Below, piece after piece: positions 6,209-12,171 of a stretch of 12,171 bases of DNA (within the stretch, counting starts at the first letter, position 1; each line of letters starts with the position of its first letter). Made by a program: the position numbers and the translations under genes. Under the pieces are notes generated by a model, which saw only the letters and a program-made list of their open reading frames with translations, had not been told where the DNA came from and ran no database searches. The DNA is from Candidatus Kuenenia stuttgartensis (GTDB lineage: Bacteria; Planctomycetota; Planctomycetia; Isosphaerales; Isosphaeraceae): positions 1-12,171 of the forward strand of contig CAMCFM010000075.1 in NCBI GenBank assembly GCA_945874095.1, written 5' to 3'.

Positions 6209-6283
6209 GTGCCTACAGAAATTCGCTTCTGAGCGTGACTGGGGTTTAGAGACAGTTCGATGCCAACGGCTGTTCCGAGGTTC

Positions 6284-7687
6284 TCAGGATTCGCCGAAGT
6301 GGCGCAGTACGGATTCGAACACTGAACCCATCGGGCCTTCTGAGTTCGAAAACGGTTCAGGGCCATTGCCTATAAAGAGTGGTCGATCGAGAGGGTCTGC
6401 CGATGCCAGGCCGTGGCTGCCTTTGACGAGTGAAGCGTCGAGCGGGATGACGTTGAAAAGTGTGCGGAAGCCGAGCTTCTTTCGGATCAGTTTCCTGCCC
6501 ATTTTCAACATCGGAAACTTCAGCTCAGGATCAAAGAACAGCTCACAGGCGTCGTAGCCGGGCTTGCGGTGTATGTCGACCGTTCTGGCATAATCGGGAG
6601 CCTCGGCATCGTCCATCCAGAATGGGTAAATGAAGTGCGCGTCAGGATCTGAAAGGGCGACAATCTCTCCACTTCGCGGGTGATTCAGGCCAATCGATTC
6701 GCGGGCATCGCCTACAAACACTTGCCCCACTCCATCAATCTGGGCTACAAGTTCAGCCACAGCCTGAATTGCCGAACGGTCACGCACCACGATATGGGCC
6801 AGCTGGTGATCGACCACCGCAAAGGCCCGACTGTCCAAGGGATTAAACACTTCACCAAACGGGCCACTTCGGGCGTTCAGATACCCTGCCCTGCGAAGTT
6901 CACGATTGATGGCCACGGGTTTGGAGACATCGCAATGACCGTATTCGCTGACCACCCAAACATCAGCCCCAACACGCTTTGCAGCCTCAAGAATGGGTGT
7001 GGTGGCGGTATCCAGCTCATTCACCAGTTTTGCCATATCGCAGCCAGAAGGGCCGTGACGTTGTGGTTCGTAATCGAGGTGGGGCAGATACATCATGGTG
7101 AGGTCTGGAAGGTGTTCGCCCAGCACTTGCGAGCCAGCCATGCTGATCCAGGTGGTGGCAGGTAGGCCAGCTTTGGGGCCCCAGAAGGTGTGGAATGGAA
7201 ATGGCCCGAGGATGGCTTCGAGATTCTCCGTGAGGCCGTCGGGCGATCCGAGAACGCCGAACGCCTTGTTCCCATCGGCGGCATAGTAAGGCTTTGGGGT
7301 CACGCCGTAGGCGACATCGGCGCCCTGGTTGAACCACCAGAAGAGTTTGGCGGTTCGAAAATTCTGGCCACGCGATTGGAAACGCTGCTTGAGAACGTCG
7401 TAGAATGTGGGTGACTGGATCAAGTCGCGTGATTGCTGCCAGAACCGGACCTCGCCGGTGTCGCGAAAGTACCAGCCGTTGCCCACCACTCCGTGTTCTT
7501 GTGGCAATTTGCCGGTCAGCATGGTGGCCTGAGCCGTGCAGGTGACGGCGGGGAGAACCTCGTTCAAGCCTTTCACCCAGCCGGCCTTCGCCAGGGCGTT
7601 CAGACGGGGAGCATGGGCGAGTAGTCGCCGAGTCAGGCCCACAGCGTTTAGAATGACCAGTGGGCGATGCGTGGATGGTGTCGTCAT
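6284..7687 (-). CDS. EboF-like nucleotide pyrophosphatase/alkaline phosphatase-superfamily protein
   Basis: The 467-residue protein has the alkaline phosphatase/phosphodiesterase fold. Residues 11-18 (VILNAVGL) are the first strand. LPAVTCTAQATMLTGKLPQEHGVVGNGWYFRD (45-76) carries the nucleophile Thr49 and the TG..P..HG signature. KLFWWFNQGAD (114-124), FWGPKAG (168-174) and YLPHLDYEPQRHGP (200-213, Asp205) follow. Then come WVVSEYGH (244-251, Glu248) and a C-terminal GSHGLASADPLDRPLF (423-438, His425). This pattern fits the EboF-like group found in ebo clusters, which act in export or modification of metabolites in several bacteria. No other ebo genes are here. Several classical metal ligands are replaced (V16, Q209, E248 and Y249 in place of Asp, His, Asp and His). 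The substrate is therefore uncertain. There is no signal peptide. It is divergent from the DUF309 gene. Confidence 0.85.
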   Translation of the reverse strand: MTTPSTHRPLVILNAVGLTRRLLAHAPRLNALAKAGWVKGLNEVLPAVTCTAQATMLTGKLPQEHGVVGNGWYFRDTGEVRFWQQSRDLIQSPTFYDVLKQRFQSRGQNFRTAKLFWWFNQGADVAYGVTPKPYYAADGNKAFGVLGSPDGLTENLEAILGPFPFHTFWGPKAGLPATTWISMAGSQVLGEHLPDLTMMYLPHLDYEPQRHGPSGCDMAKLVNELDTATTPILEAAKRVGADVWVVSEYGHCDVSKPVAINRELRRAGYLNARSGPFGEVFNPLDSRAFAVVDHQLAHIVVRDRSAIQAVAELVAQIDGVGQVFVGDARESIGLNHPRSGEIVALSDPDAHFIYPFWMDDAEAPDYARTVDIHRKPGYDACELFFDPELKFPMLKMGRKLIRKKLGFRTLFNVIPLDASLVKGSHGLASADPLDRPLFIGNGPEPFSNSEGPMGSVFESVLRHFGES

Positions 7688-7740
7688 TGCGGCTTGAACG
7701 CCTCTGTTTCAAAGGTTTCCGGGAGGATCAAAACGAGCCC

Positions 7741-8256
7741 ATGCCGACCAAATTCCCTGCCTATTCCTATGTCCCAGGCGGAGGGTGGCCGCATCCGAAT
7801 TCACATCCGGCTGGCCATTCCTATCATATCATTGAATCGAAGCCGTTGGCGATCGATCCTGACAGCTGGCGTGAAAGTTCAGAATATCAGTCGGGAATCG
7901 AGCTTTTCAACGCTGGCTATTATTGGGAAGCCCATGAAGTCTGGGAAGGACTTTGGCATGTTGCAGGCCGATCGGGCGATATTGCCGATTTTTTCAAGGC
8001 GCTGATCAAGTTGGCCGCCTCAGGGGTGAAGCTGAGGGAAGGTGTCATGGCAGGAGCGATCACACATGCTCGTCGAGCGGAGGATTTGTTTCGCAAGCTG
8101 CTTGACAGCAATAAATTGAACGAGTTCGGGCAAGATTTAAAAGAGCTGATCGAGTGGTGTCAGGAGATTCAGTCAAGCCCGATGGATTTGGACCCGTCGT
8201 TAAGAAAAGCGCCTGTTGTGGTCATTTTTCAGCGTAGGCTCGATACGTTGTCGTGA
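7741..8256 (+). CDS. DUF309 domain-containing protein
   Basis: The 171-residue product has a DUF309 domain at about residues 48-120. It is recognised by GIELFNAGYYWEAHEVWEGLW (52-72, with the hallmark HE..WE) and the helix FFKALIKLAASGVKLREG (84-101). The family is a small helical bundle of unknown biochemical role; the conserved His/Glu pairs suggest ligand or metal binding. The leader with YVPGGGWPHPNSHPAGHSY (10-28) is, as I recall, typical of planctomycete members. I chose ATG 7741 because the family leader begins there and GGGAGGA lies at 7721-7727. An ATG at 7660 would overlap the divergent gene and add an unconserved stretch. The 53-nt gap to the divergent EboF-like gene must hold both promoters. 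Confidence 0.88.
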   Translation: MPTKFPAYSYVPGGGWPHPNSHPAGHSYHIIESKPLAIDPDSWRESSEYQSGIELFNAGYYWEAHEVWEGLWHVAGRSGDIADFFKALIKLAASGVKLREGVMAGAITHARRAEDLFRKLLDSNKLNEFGQDLKELIEWCQEIQSSPMDLDPSLRKAPVVVIFQRRLDTLS

Positions 8257-8319
8257 ACAAGAGTCAGTTGATTGATGACCTGTTATCAGTTTTTGGATGC
8301 CTGAAATTTAAAACTATCG

Positions 8320-8348
8320 TTGGTAAAAATGGGCAAGCAACATATACT
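8320..8348 (+). promoter_or_regulatory. Candidate sigma-70 type promoter
   Basis: TTGGTA (8320-8325) and TATACT (8343-8348) are separated by exactly 17 bp and match the -35 and -10 consensus at 4 and 5 of 6 positions. Transcription would start near 8355, leaving a leader of about 65 nt. That leader contains a 6-bp inverted repeat (TCCCGC at 8368-8373, GCGGGA at 8386-8391) ahead of the gene at 8422. Planctomycete promoters are poorly described, so this is tentative. Confidence 0.4.
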
Positions 8349-8421
8349 GGATCTTAGCTCTCTTCATTCCCGCGACATATCAATAGCGGGACAAATCTAT
8401 CATCTCAGGTCGTGACGCACG

Positions 8422-8868
8422 ATGATGGTTGCCAGCAAGCCACAAAAAAGCTTGATTCAAGCCACTGATGAAGAAGTCAAGCTTCATAAATGGATTGAAA
8501 GCGAAAAAGCCGGCCGTGATTTGGGCGAAAAGGCCATCCACGACTGGCTGGTGCACCATTGGGACCGTTTTTTAAGACAGCGATGGGTGGAGCATCTTCA
8601 GGGCCAAGTCTTCTGGCACGAACTTGACCACTCCGATTTCGGGCTCTTTCAGCGATGCTTTTACGGTAACCCGCTTGCCGAAAAAATCATTGGTCTTTAT
8701 AAAGCCGGTGGGAAAAATGGCGAGAATCTGGGGATTGTTCAACGAGCCCGCAGCGAGGGCTGGCCGATTGAAGAGGTCTTTGAAATCCTCGAAACCCTCG
8801 ACATCAACAGCCGAAGGCTCGCCTGCCAGCTTGAAGTACGTTTAACCATCGCAAATTCACAATTTTAA
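8422..8868 (+). CDS. Uncharacterised 148-residue protein
   Basis: I do not recognise a named domain. After a short variable N-terminus there is a dense, conserved-looking, mainly helical block: EEVKLHKWIESEKAGRDLG (17-35), AIHDWLVHHWDRFLRQRWVEHLQG (38-61), FWHELDHSDFGLF (64-76). The protein ends with VFEILETLDINSRRLACQLE (119-138). It is rich in Trp, His and charged residues, has no signal peptide or membrane segment, and is probably cytoplasmic. My impression is that it belongs to a family confined to planctomycetes. ATG ATG at 8422-8427 gives two possible starts with no clear ribosome site. It stands alone, with its own candidate promoter, and converges on the aminopeptidase gene. Confidence 0.75.
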   Translation: MMVASKPQKSLIQATDEEVKLHKWIESEKAGRDLGEKAIHDWLVHHWDRFLRQRWVEHLQGQVFWHELDHSDFGLFQRCFYGNPLAEKIIGLYKAGGKNGENLGIVQRARSEGWPIEEVFEILETLDINSRRLACQLEVRLTIANSQF

Positions 8869-8869
8869 A

Positions 8870-8905
8870 AAAAGAGGCGACCCACATCAGTGAATCGCCA
8901 CTTTT
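8870..8905 (-). terminator. Intrinsic terminator, mainly for the aminopeptidase gene
   Basis: On the reverse strand the core stem GGCGA/TCGCC (8895-8899 with 8876-8880) continues inward past a 2x2 internal loop to CAC/GTG. Outward it passes one mismatch to AAAAG/CTTTT. It is followed by a T-run (complement of the A-run 8867-8873). The forward strand has a shorter TTTT after the stem (8902-8905), so it may also end the 148-residue gene, whose stop is at 8866-8868. The position between two convergent stops fits a shared terminator. Confidence 0.65.
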
Positions 8906-8927
8906 CGATCTCTTACAGGTCTATATT

Positions 8928-10412
8928 TCATAACGCTTTATGAGTCAGCCAGTCCACAAGAGTGGCCACATAGCAGCCTGTCCCACCAGCATCGCGTGTG
9001 GAACTGTCGGAATCCGACCAACTGGGGCCGGCGATGTCCAGATGCGTCCATTTGCAGTCGCCCACAAAATGCTGGAGGAACTTGGCTGCCGTAATGGCCC
9101 CTCCCCATCTTGTTCCGACATTCTTCAGGTCGGAGACGGTGCTCTTGAGCTGATCCTTGAAGTCGTCGTCGATCGGCATACGCCAAAGCCTTTCGCCCAC
9201 GTGGCTTGAGGCTGTGCTGAGGTCGCTGGCCATTTGGTCGTCGTTGCTGAACAGGCCCGCAATCCGATTCCCAAGGGCCACGACGCATGCTCCGGTGAGT
9301 GTGGCAAGATCCACAATCGCAGTTGGCTTCTGCTCAGCGGCATACGCCAGAGCGTCGGCCAGAATGAGGCGGCCTTCAGCGTCGGTGTTGAGAATTTCCA
9401 CCGTGGTGCCGTCGCGCATGGTCAAAACATCGCCAAGTTTGACGGCCAGCCCGCCGGTCATGTTTTCAGTGATCGGCATATAGGCCACCACATTGACCCT
9501 GACTTTGGATTCAGCTAGTCGAGAGATCACAGAGAGCGCCACGGCCGCACCTGTCATGTCGTTTTTCATGTCTTCCATTGAAGCGGAAGGCTTCAGGGAA
9601 AGACCACCTGAGTCGAACGTAACCCCTTTACCGACAATGGCGTAGTGGTCAGCTGAATCCGTGCCGGCTCCGTTGTATTTGAGAATCACAAATCGAGGGG
9701 GCCGGGCGGAACCTGCAGCAACGCCCAGCAGACCACCGAAACGCTCAGCCCGAATCCTTTGTTCGTCCCAAACTTCCACTTCACAGCCAGCGGCATCCGC
9801 TATCACAGCCGCTTTTTCAGCCAGCCGTTCCGGACATTTTTCATCGGGCGTAGTGTTGCCCAGTTCGCGAGCCAGATTCACGCTATGACCAACGCCTACG
9901 GCAAATTTGAATTGAGCGTCGTCGAGCTTGCTGGAATGGCTTAAAAAGGTCAGGCTGCCGAACGGGTGGCGATTGGCTTCTTTTTTCCTGAGGCCAGGCC
10001 CCTTGGTACCCACAATCCAGCCACGGATCTGGGCGGATTCTTCACTATCAGTCAGCACGACCGTCACTGAACGGCCCGGCTTTGAGGCCAATGTTTTGGA
10101 GGCAGCCGTTGCGGCTTCAAAAGCTTTGAGGGGCGAGAATTTTGCCGATTCACCGAGTCCATAAAACAGGATGGCAGGGAGGTTTGAGCTGGCAGGTGGA
10201 TAAACGGCCAGAGATTCGCCAACCCCGGTGGGAGCTTCGCCGGACGGTGGCAGGTAGTCGACCAGATTCTTCAGGTCAGGCGCATTCGCAAGCCGGTCGC
10301 GAACGAGTTCGACTTCTTTATGCAAGCCGATGGCCAGCCAGTGGATGCGCTTAGTTGAATCGGTAGCCGGATCAGGCTGATGGGACCAGGATGAACTTCG
10401 TTGGATTTGCAT
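8928..10412 (-). CDS. pepA: Leucyl aminopeptidase (M17 family)
   Basis: With the ATG at 10412 the product is 494 residues, normal for PepA. The N-terminal regulatory domain spans about 20-165. The catalytic domain has VGHSVNLARELGNTTPDEKCP (173-193), GKGVTFDSGGLSLKPSASMEDMKNDMTGAA (261-290) and the family signature NTDAEGRL (342-349). Metal and catalytic residues visible are K262, D267, K274, D285, D344, E346 and R348, so the two-metal site is complete. Members are cytoplasmic hexamers that remove N-terminal residues, often Leu, in peptide turnover; some also bind DNA. A TTG at 10484 would add 24 unconserved residues, so I reject it. No Shine-Dalgarno site is visible. It is divergent from the lipoprotein gene and convergent with the 148-residue gene. 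Confidence 0.95.
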   Translation of the reverse strand: MQIQRSSSWSHQPDPATDSTKRIHWLAIGLHKEVELVRDRLANAPDLKNLVDYLPPSGEAPTGVGESLAVYPPASSNLPAILFYGLGESAKFSPLKAFEAATAASKTLASKPGRSVTVVLTDSEESAQIRGWIVGTKGPGLRKKEANRHPFGSLTFLSHSSKLDDAQFKFAVGVGHSVNLARELGNTTPDEKCPERLAEKAAVIADAAGCEVEVWDEQRIRAERFGGLLGVAAGSARPPRFVILKYNGAGTDSADHYAIVGKGVTFDSGGLSLKPSASMEDMKNDMTGAAVALSVISRLAESKVRVNVVAYMPITENMTGGLAVKLGDVLTMRDGTTVEILNTDAEGRLILADALAYAAEQKPTAIVDLATLTGACVVALGNRIAGLFSNDDQMASDLSTASSHVGERLWRMPIDDDFKDQLKSTVSDLKNVGTRWGGAITAAKFLQHFVGDCKWTHLDIAGPSWSDSDSSTRDAGGTGCYVATLVDWLTHKAL

Positions 10413-10603
10413 GATTTGATAAGCAGCCGTGCAGTGAGTGTTCGAAAAGAATGGTTGTTCAGAGGTCCGTTCCTCGCTAGCCAAATATGCCAGAATCGTT
10501 TAGGGTGCGCCAAGAGATTTTGAAAAATCCGGGGTTGTCGAGAATTGAGGATCTGATAGTTTAACCCTACATTCGCAGGAATGGCGTGATTCGTAATCTG
10601 GCT

Positions 10604-10619
10604 TTGGCACAATGCCTGC
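10604..10619 (+). promoter_or_regulatory. Candidate sigma-54 (-24/-12) promoter
   Basis: TTGGCACAATGCCTGC contains GG and GC elements separated by exactly 10 nt and the extended TGGCAC...TGC core. It deviates from the TGGCACG-N4-TTGC consensus at two positions. Transcription would start near 10631, 43 nt before the PEGA lipoprotein ATG. No upstream activator site was identified, and such a short match can arise by chance. Confidence 0.3.
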
Positions 10620-10673
10620 CTGTATTGATTCGCACGTAAAATTCCTGTCCTCAGGCATGGATGCCGCAAAGCT

Positions 10674-11147
10674 ATGAGAAAAATTCGCCTTTCTCACTCC
10701 CGAATTTTTTGTGCCTTGATATGGACCGTCATGGCTCTGGCCAGCACTGGCTGCGTGGAGCGTCGTTATACGATCCGCTCAAATCCACCAGGTGCCTTGG
10801 TTTATGTCAATGGTGAAGAGATCGGCACCACACCGGTTTCTCGCAGTTTCACCTATTATGGTGATCGCGATATCACGCTGATTCAAGACGGCTTTGAGAC
10901 CCAGCGTGTGACTCAGCCGATGAAGGCCCCGTGGTGGGACAATCTCTTCACAGAGTTTTTCTCTGAAAATCTGACCCCTTGGACCATGCGTGACGAACGC
11001 GAGTTGAACTTCGATATGCTGCCTGTCCAAAACGCCCCTGTCGGCGACTTGATGGGCCGGGCTGAACAATTGCGAACCGAGGGCAAGTCTGGCACTCCGG
11101 CAGCTCTCACGGAACCAAAACGCTGGTTCCGATGGTTTGGTCAATGA
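10674..11147 (+). CDS. PEGA-domain lipoprotein
   Basis: The 157-residue protein begins with a lipoprotein signal: basic MRKIRLSHSR, a hydrophobic core (IFCALIWTVMALA), and a lipobox ending STGC with lipidated Cys27. The -3 residue is Ser rather than the usual Leu or Val, so processing is likely but not certain. A PEGA domain follows at about 32-78 (YTIRSNPPGALVYVNGEEIGTTPVSRSF, then LIQDGFETQ), a small beta domain common in surface proteins. The tail (83-115) is aromatic-rich: APWWDNLFTEFFSENLTPW. It probably sits in an envelope membrane. This PEGA-plus-tryptophan-tail type is frequent in planctomycetes as I recall. The start has no Shine-Dalgarno site. The nitrilase gene follows after 63 nt and may be cotranscribed. 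Confidence 0.88.
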   Translation: MRKIRLSHSRIFCALIWTVMALASTGCVERRYTIRSNPPGALVYVNGEEIGTTPVSRSFTYYGDRDITLIQDGFETQRVTQPMKAPWWDNLFTEFFSENLTPWTMRDERELNFDMLPVQNAPVGDLMGRAEQLRTEGKSGTPAALTEPKRWFRWFGQ

Positions 11148-11210
11148 TTCCGCCCTGTTTCTGATTCAAAAACACAGCCTCGCAGCCCATTATAAAAACG
11201 GTCTAAATCC

Positions 11211-12059
11211 ATGAAGATACTTGCCGCTGCAGTACAAATGCAGTCCACCCTGGGGCGGCCAGAATGGAATCTGGATCAAGCTGATACCTACCTTAAAGCA
11301 GCCGTAAATCAAGGCGCGGAACTGGTCGTTCTACCCGAGCTTTTCTGCTGCGGTTACGGCTTTGGAACGTCCTATTCCACACTTGCCGGCGGCACGAACG
11401 ATCGCGTGGTTTCGCATCTATCGGAACGTTCCAGGCAGTGGAAGATCGGGATCGCAGCTGGGGTCGCCTTATGGCACTCTGGAGAAATCTACAACACCAT
11501 CACCTTTTGCCTGCCAGATGGCCGGGTTCATTATTACTCAAAGCGAAATCTGGTTTTCTGGGAACCATTTATCTTTCGCAAAGGTCGCCGGGCCACCATC
11601 GTGGAAACACCCTGGGGCCGTGTCGGGCTGGCGATCTGTGCGGATATGATCTACAAGAACGTCTGGCGGGAATATCGAGGCCAGATCGACCTGGCGATTG
11701 TTTCAAGTGCATGGCCTGAATTTGCATGCAGCAGACGCGGTAAGGCCGACTGGCTGCTGGGCCGGCTTGGGCCTCTTTGTCGCGAACTTCCGGGACAGAT
11801 TTCTGAAGATCTTGACGTTCCGGTCATCTTCAGTAACCAATGTGGCCTGACCCGTACACGAGTTCCACTGATGAATGCCTGGCTTGAAGACCGGTTTGCT
11901 GGTGGATCGACCATTGTCGACCATCGGGCTGAAACTCTGTCTCAGGCTGGCTTGGAACCCGCTCTGGTGGTGGGTGAAATCCACCTCAGGAATCGAAACA
12001 TTTTGACCATGAGAACCCCAGAATGCCCTTCTACGTCCGTCTTGGGCCTCACGGCTTGA
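11211..12059 (+). CDS. Carbon-nitrogen hydrolase (nitrilase superfamily)
   Basis: The 282-residue protein shows the complete nitrilase-superfamily catalytic set: Glu43 in VLPELFCCGYGF (40-51), Lys111 in YYSKRNLVFWEP (108-119) and Cys143 in GLAICADMIY (139-148). The start MKILAAAVQMQ is the usual first strand, supporting ATG 11211. Such enzymes hydrolyse or condense amides and nitriles (omega-amidases, carbamoylases and others). The sequence around Cys143 (CADMIYKNVWREY) is not close to any subfamily I can name, and the insert at 170-215 is long, so the substrate is unknown. A TATAAA at 11191-11196 might be a -10 box but lacks a good -35. The C-terminal 12 codons overlap a further open frame that leaves the window. 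Confidence 0.9.
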   Translation: MKILAAAVQMQSTLGRPEWNLDQADTYLKAAVNQGAELVVLPELFCCGYGFGTSYSTLAGGTNDRVVSHLSERSRQWKIGIAAGVALWHSGEIYNTITFCLPDGRVHYYSKRNLVFWEPFIFRKGRRATIVETPWGRVGLAICADMIYKNVWREYRGQIDLAIVSSAWPEFACSRRGKADWLLGRLGPLCRELPGQISEDLDVPVIFSNQCGLTRTRVPLMNAWLEDRFAGGSTIVDHRAETLSQAGLEPALVVGEIHLRNRNILTMRTPECPSTSVLGLTA

Positions 12060-12171
12060 TCATCGCCATAGGCGCGGTTTTGCACTCTCGTCTAGGGCGT
12101 GCGATCTATCGCCGAAAGAATCGCCAAAAATTACGTTCAAGGCCTGATTCTTCGACTCTGACTGCCAGACA
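12023..12171 (+). CDS. Possible small protein, 3' end outside window
   Basis: An ATG at 12023 opens a frame running off the edge with at least 49 codons and no stop. It begins MPFYVRLGPHGLIIAIGAVL, followed by a strongly basic stretch (HSRLGRAIYRRKNRQKLRSR). A short hydrophobic segment followed by positive charges could be a membrane anchor. It overlaps the end of the nitrilase gene by 37 nt in another frame, which makes both translational coupling and chance possible. No ribosome site is obvious, and I recognise no family. Confidence 0.35.
   Translation, partial: MPFYVRLGPHGLIIAIGAVLHSRLGRAIYRRKNRQKLRSRPDSSTLTAR

Larger units (their letters stand above)
5365..6283. other. Repeat-rich intergenic region without convincing genes
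   Basis: This gap of about 920 nt separates the GbsR-like gene from the end of the EboF-like gene. Short open frames exist (for example 5382-5624, 5652-5870 and 5927-6193) but none has a ribosome site, recognisable domain or protein-like composition. The one at 5927-6193 simply reads through the palindromic repeat. The left half (about 5400-5720) is visibly AT-rich and contains the operator and a 12-bp inverted repeat. The right half (5812-6208) is a stack of inverted and direct repeats described in separate entries. The last 75 nt before 6284 show nothing notable. Confidence 0.75.

Noticed and set aside
6305..6330. GGATTCGAAC, resembling the complement of a tRNA T-loop
   Set aside because: It lies inside the C-terminal coding sequence of the EboF-like gene (FESV), and no acceptor, D or anticodon stems can be found around it.
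7017..7712. 231-codon reverse open frame overlapping the EboF-like gene
   Set aside because: It is a different reading frame of the same strand, highly arginine-rich, and lacks any motif. The 467-residue frame carries the family signatures.
7660..7740. Longer start for the DUF309 gene at ATG 7660
   Set aside because: It would overlap the start of the divergent EboF-like gene and add 27 unconserved residues, whereas ATG 7741 matches the family leader and has GGGAGGA upstream.
8368..8391. TCCCGC/GCGGGA inverted repeat as a riboswitch or attenuator
   Set aside because: Only 6 bp with a 12-nt loop, no conserved riboswitch core and no U-tract; mentioned only as part of the leader.
10413..10484. 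24-residue N-terminal extension of the aminopeptidase from TTG 10484
   Set aside because: Non-ATG start, no ribosome site, and the 494-residue form already has normal family length.

Overview
The window is most consistent with a member of the Planctomycetota, perhaps the Planctomycetaceae group, with mid-range base composition judged by eye rather than computed. This rests on overall style. There is a PEGA-domain lipoprotein with a tryptophan-rich tail, a DUF309 protein with a PHPNSHPAGHSY leader, an EboF-like phosphatase-superfamily protein, two lineage-type hypothetical proteins, weak or absent Shine-Dalgarno sites, and an intergenic palindromic repeat of a kind I recall from planctomycete genomes. 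No ribosomal or taxonomic marker gene is present, so the assignment is an inference.

Layout. Positions 1-2244 form a forward operon: the C-terminal end of a chorismate-utilising enzyme (PabB type), a class IV aminotransferase-fold protein (PabC type) that overlaps it by 4 nt, and a long-form NIF3 protein. The first two together would make p-aminobenzoate for folate. Positions 2270-3845 carry two reverse-strand genes: an acidic-tailed protein of unknown function, with a stop codon inside a terminator-like hairpin, and an MECR-type enoyl reductase. The reductase is divergent from a two-domain sulfurtransferase (3933-4799). That gene converges, with 13 nt between, on a GbsR/MarR-type repressor (4813-5364), which has a perfect 16-bp palindrome upstream as a candidate self-operator.

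Positions 5365-6283 are a 919-nt gene-poor gap packed with repeats: a 12-bp inverted repeat, an imperfect 19-bp inverted repeat, and a roughly 280-bp MITE-like insertion (5921-6199). The insertion has 8-bp terminal inverted repeats, 6-bp flanking direct repeats and an internal array of four hairpins. Its two main hairpins differ only by compensatory base-pair swaps.

Positions 6284-8256 hold a divergent pair (EboF-like protein and DUF309 protein). They are followed by an unknown 148-aa gene with a plausible sigma-70 promoter, and by a convergent leucyl aminopeptidase with a good intrinsic terminator. The right end carries the PEGA lipoprotein (with a possible sigma-54 promoter), a nitrilase-superfamily amidohydrolase, and an open reading frame running off the edge.

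Most of the genes are housekeeping or lineage-typical single genes. I see no defence system, biosynthetic cluster, CRISPR array, tRNA or rRNA. The most noteworthy structure is the composite repeat region at 5812-6208.
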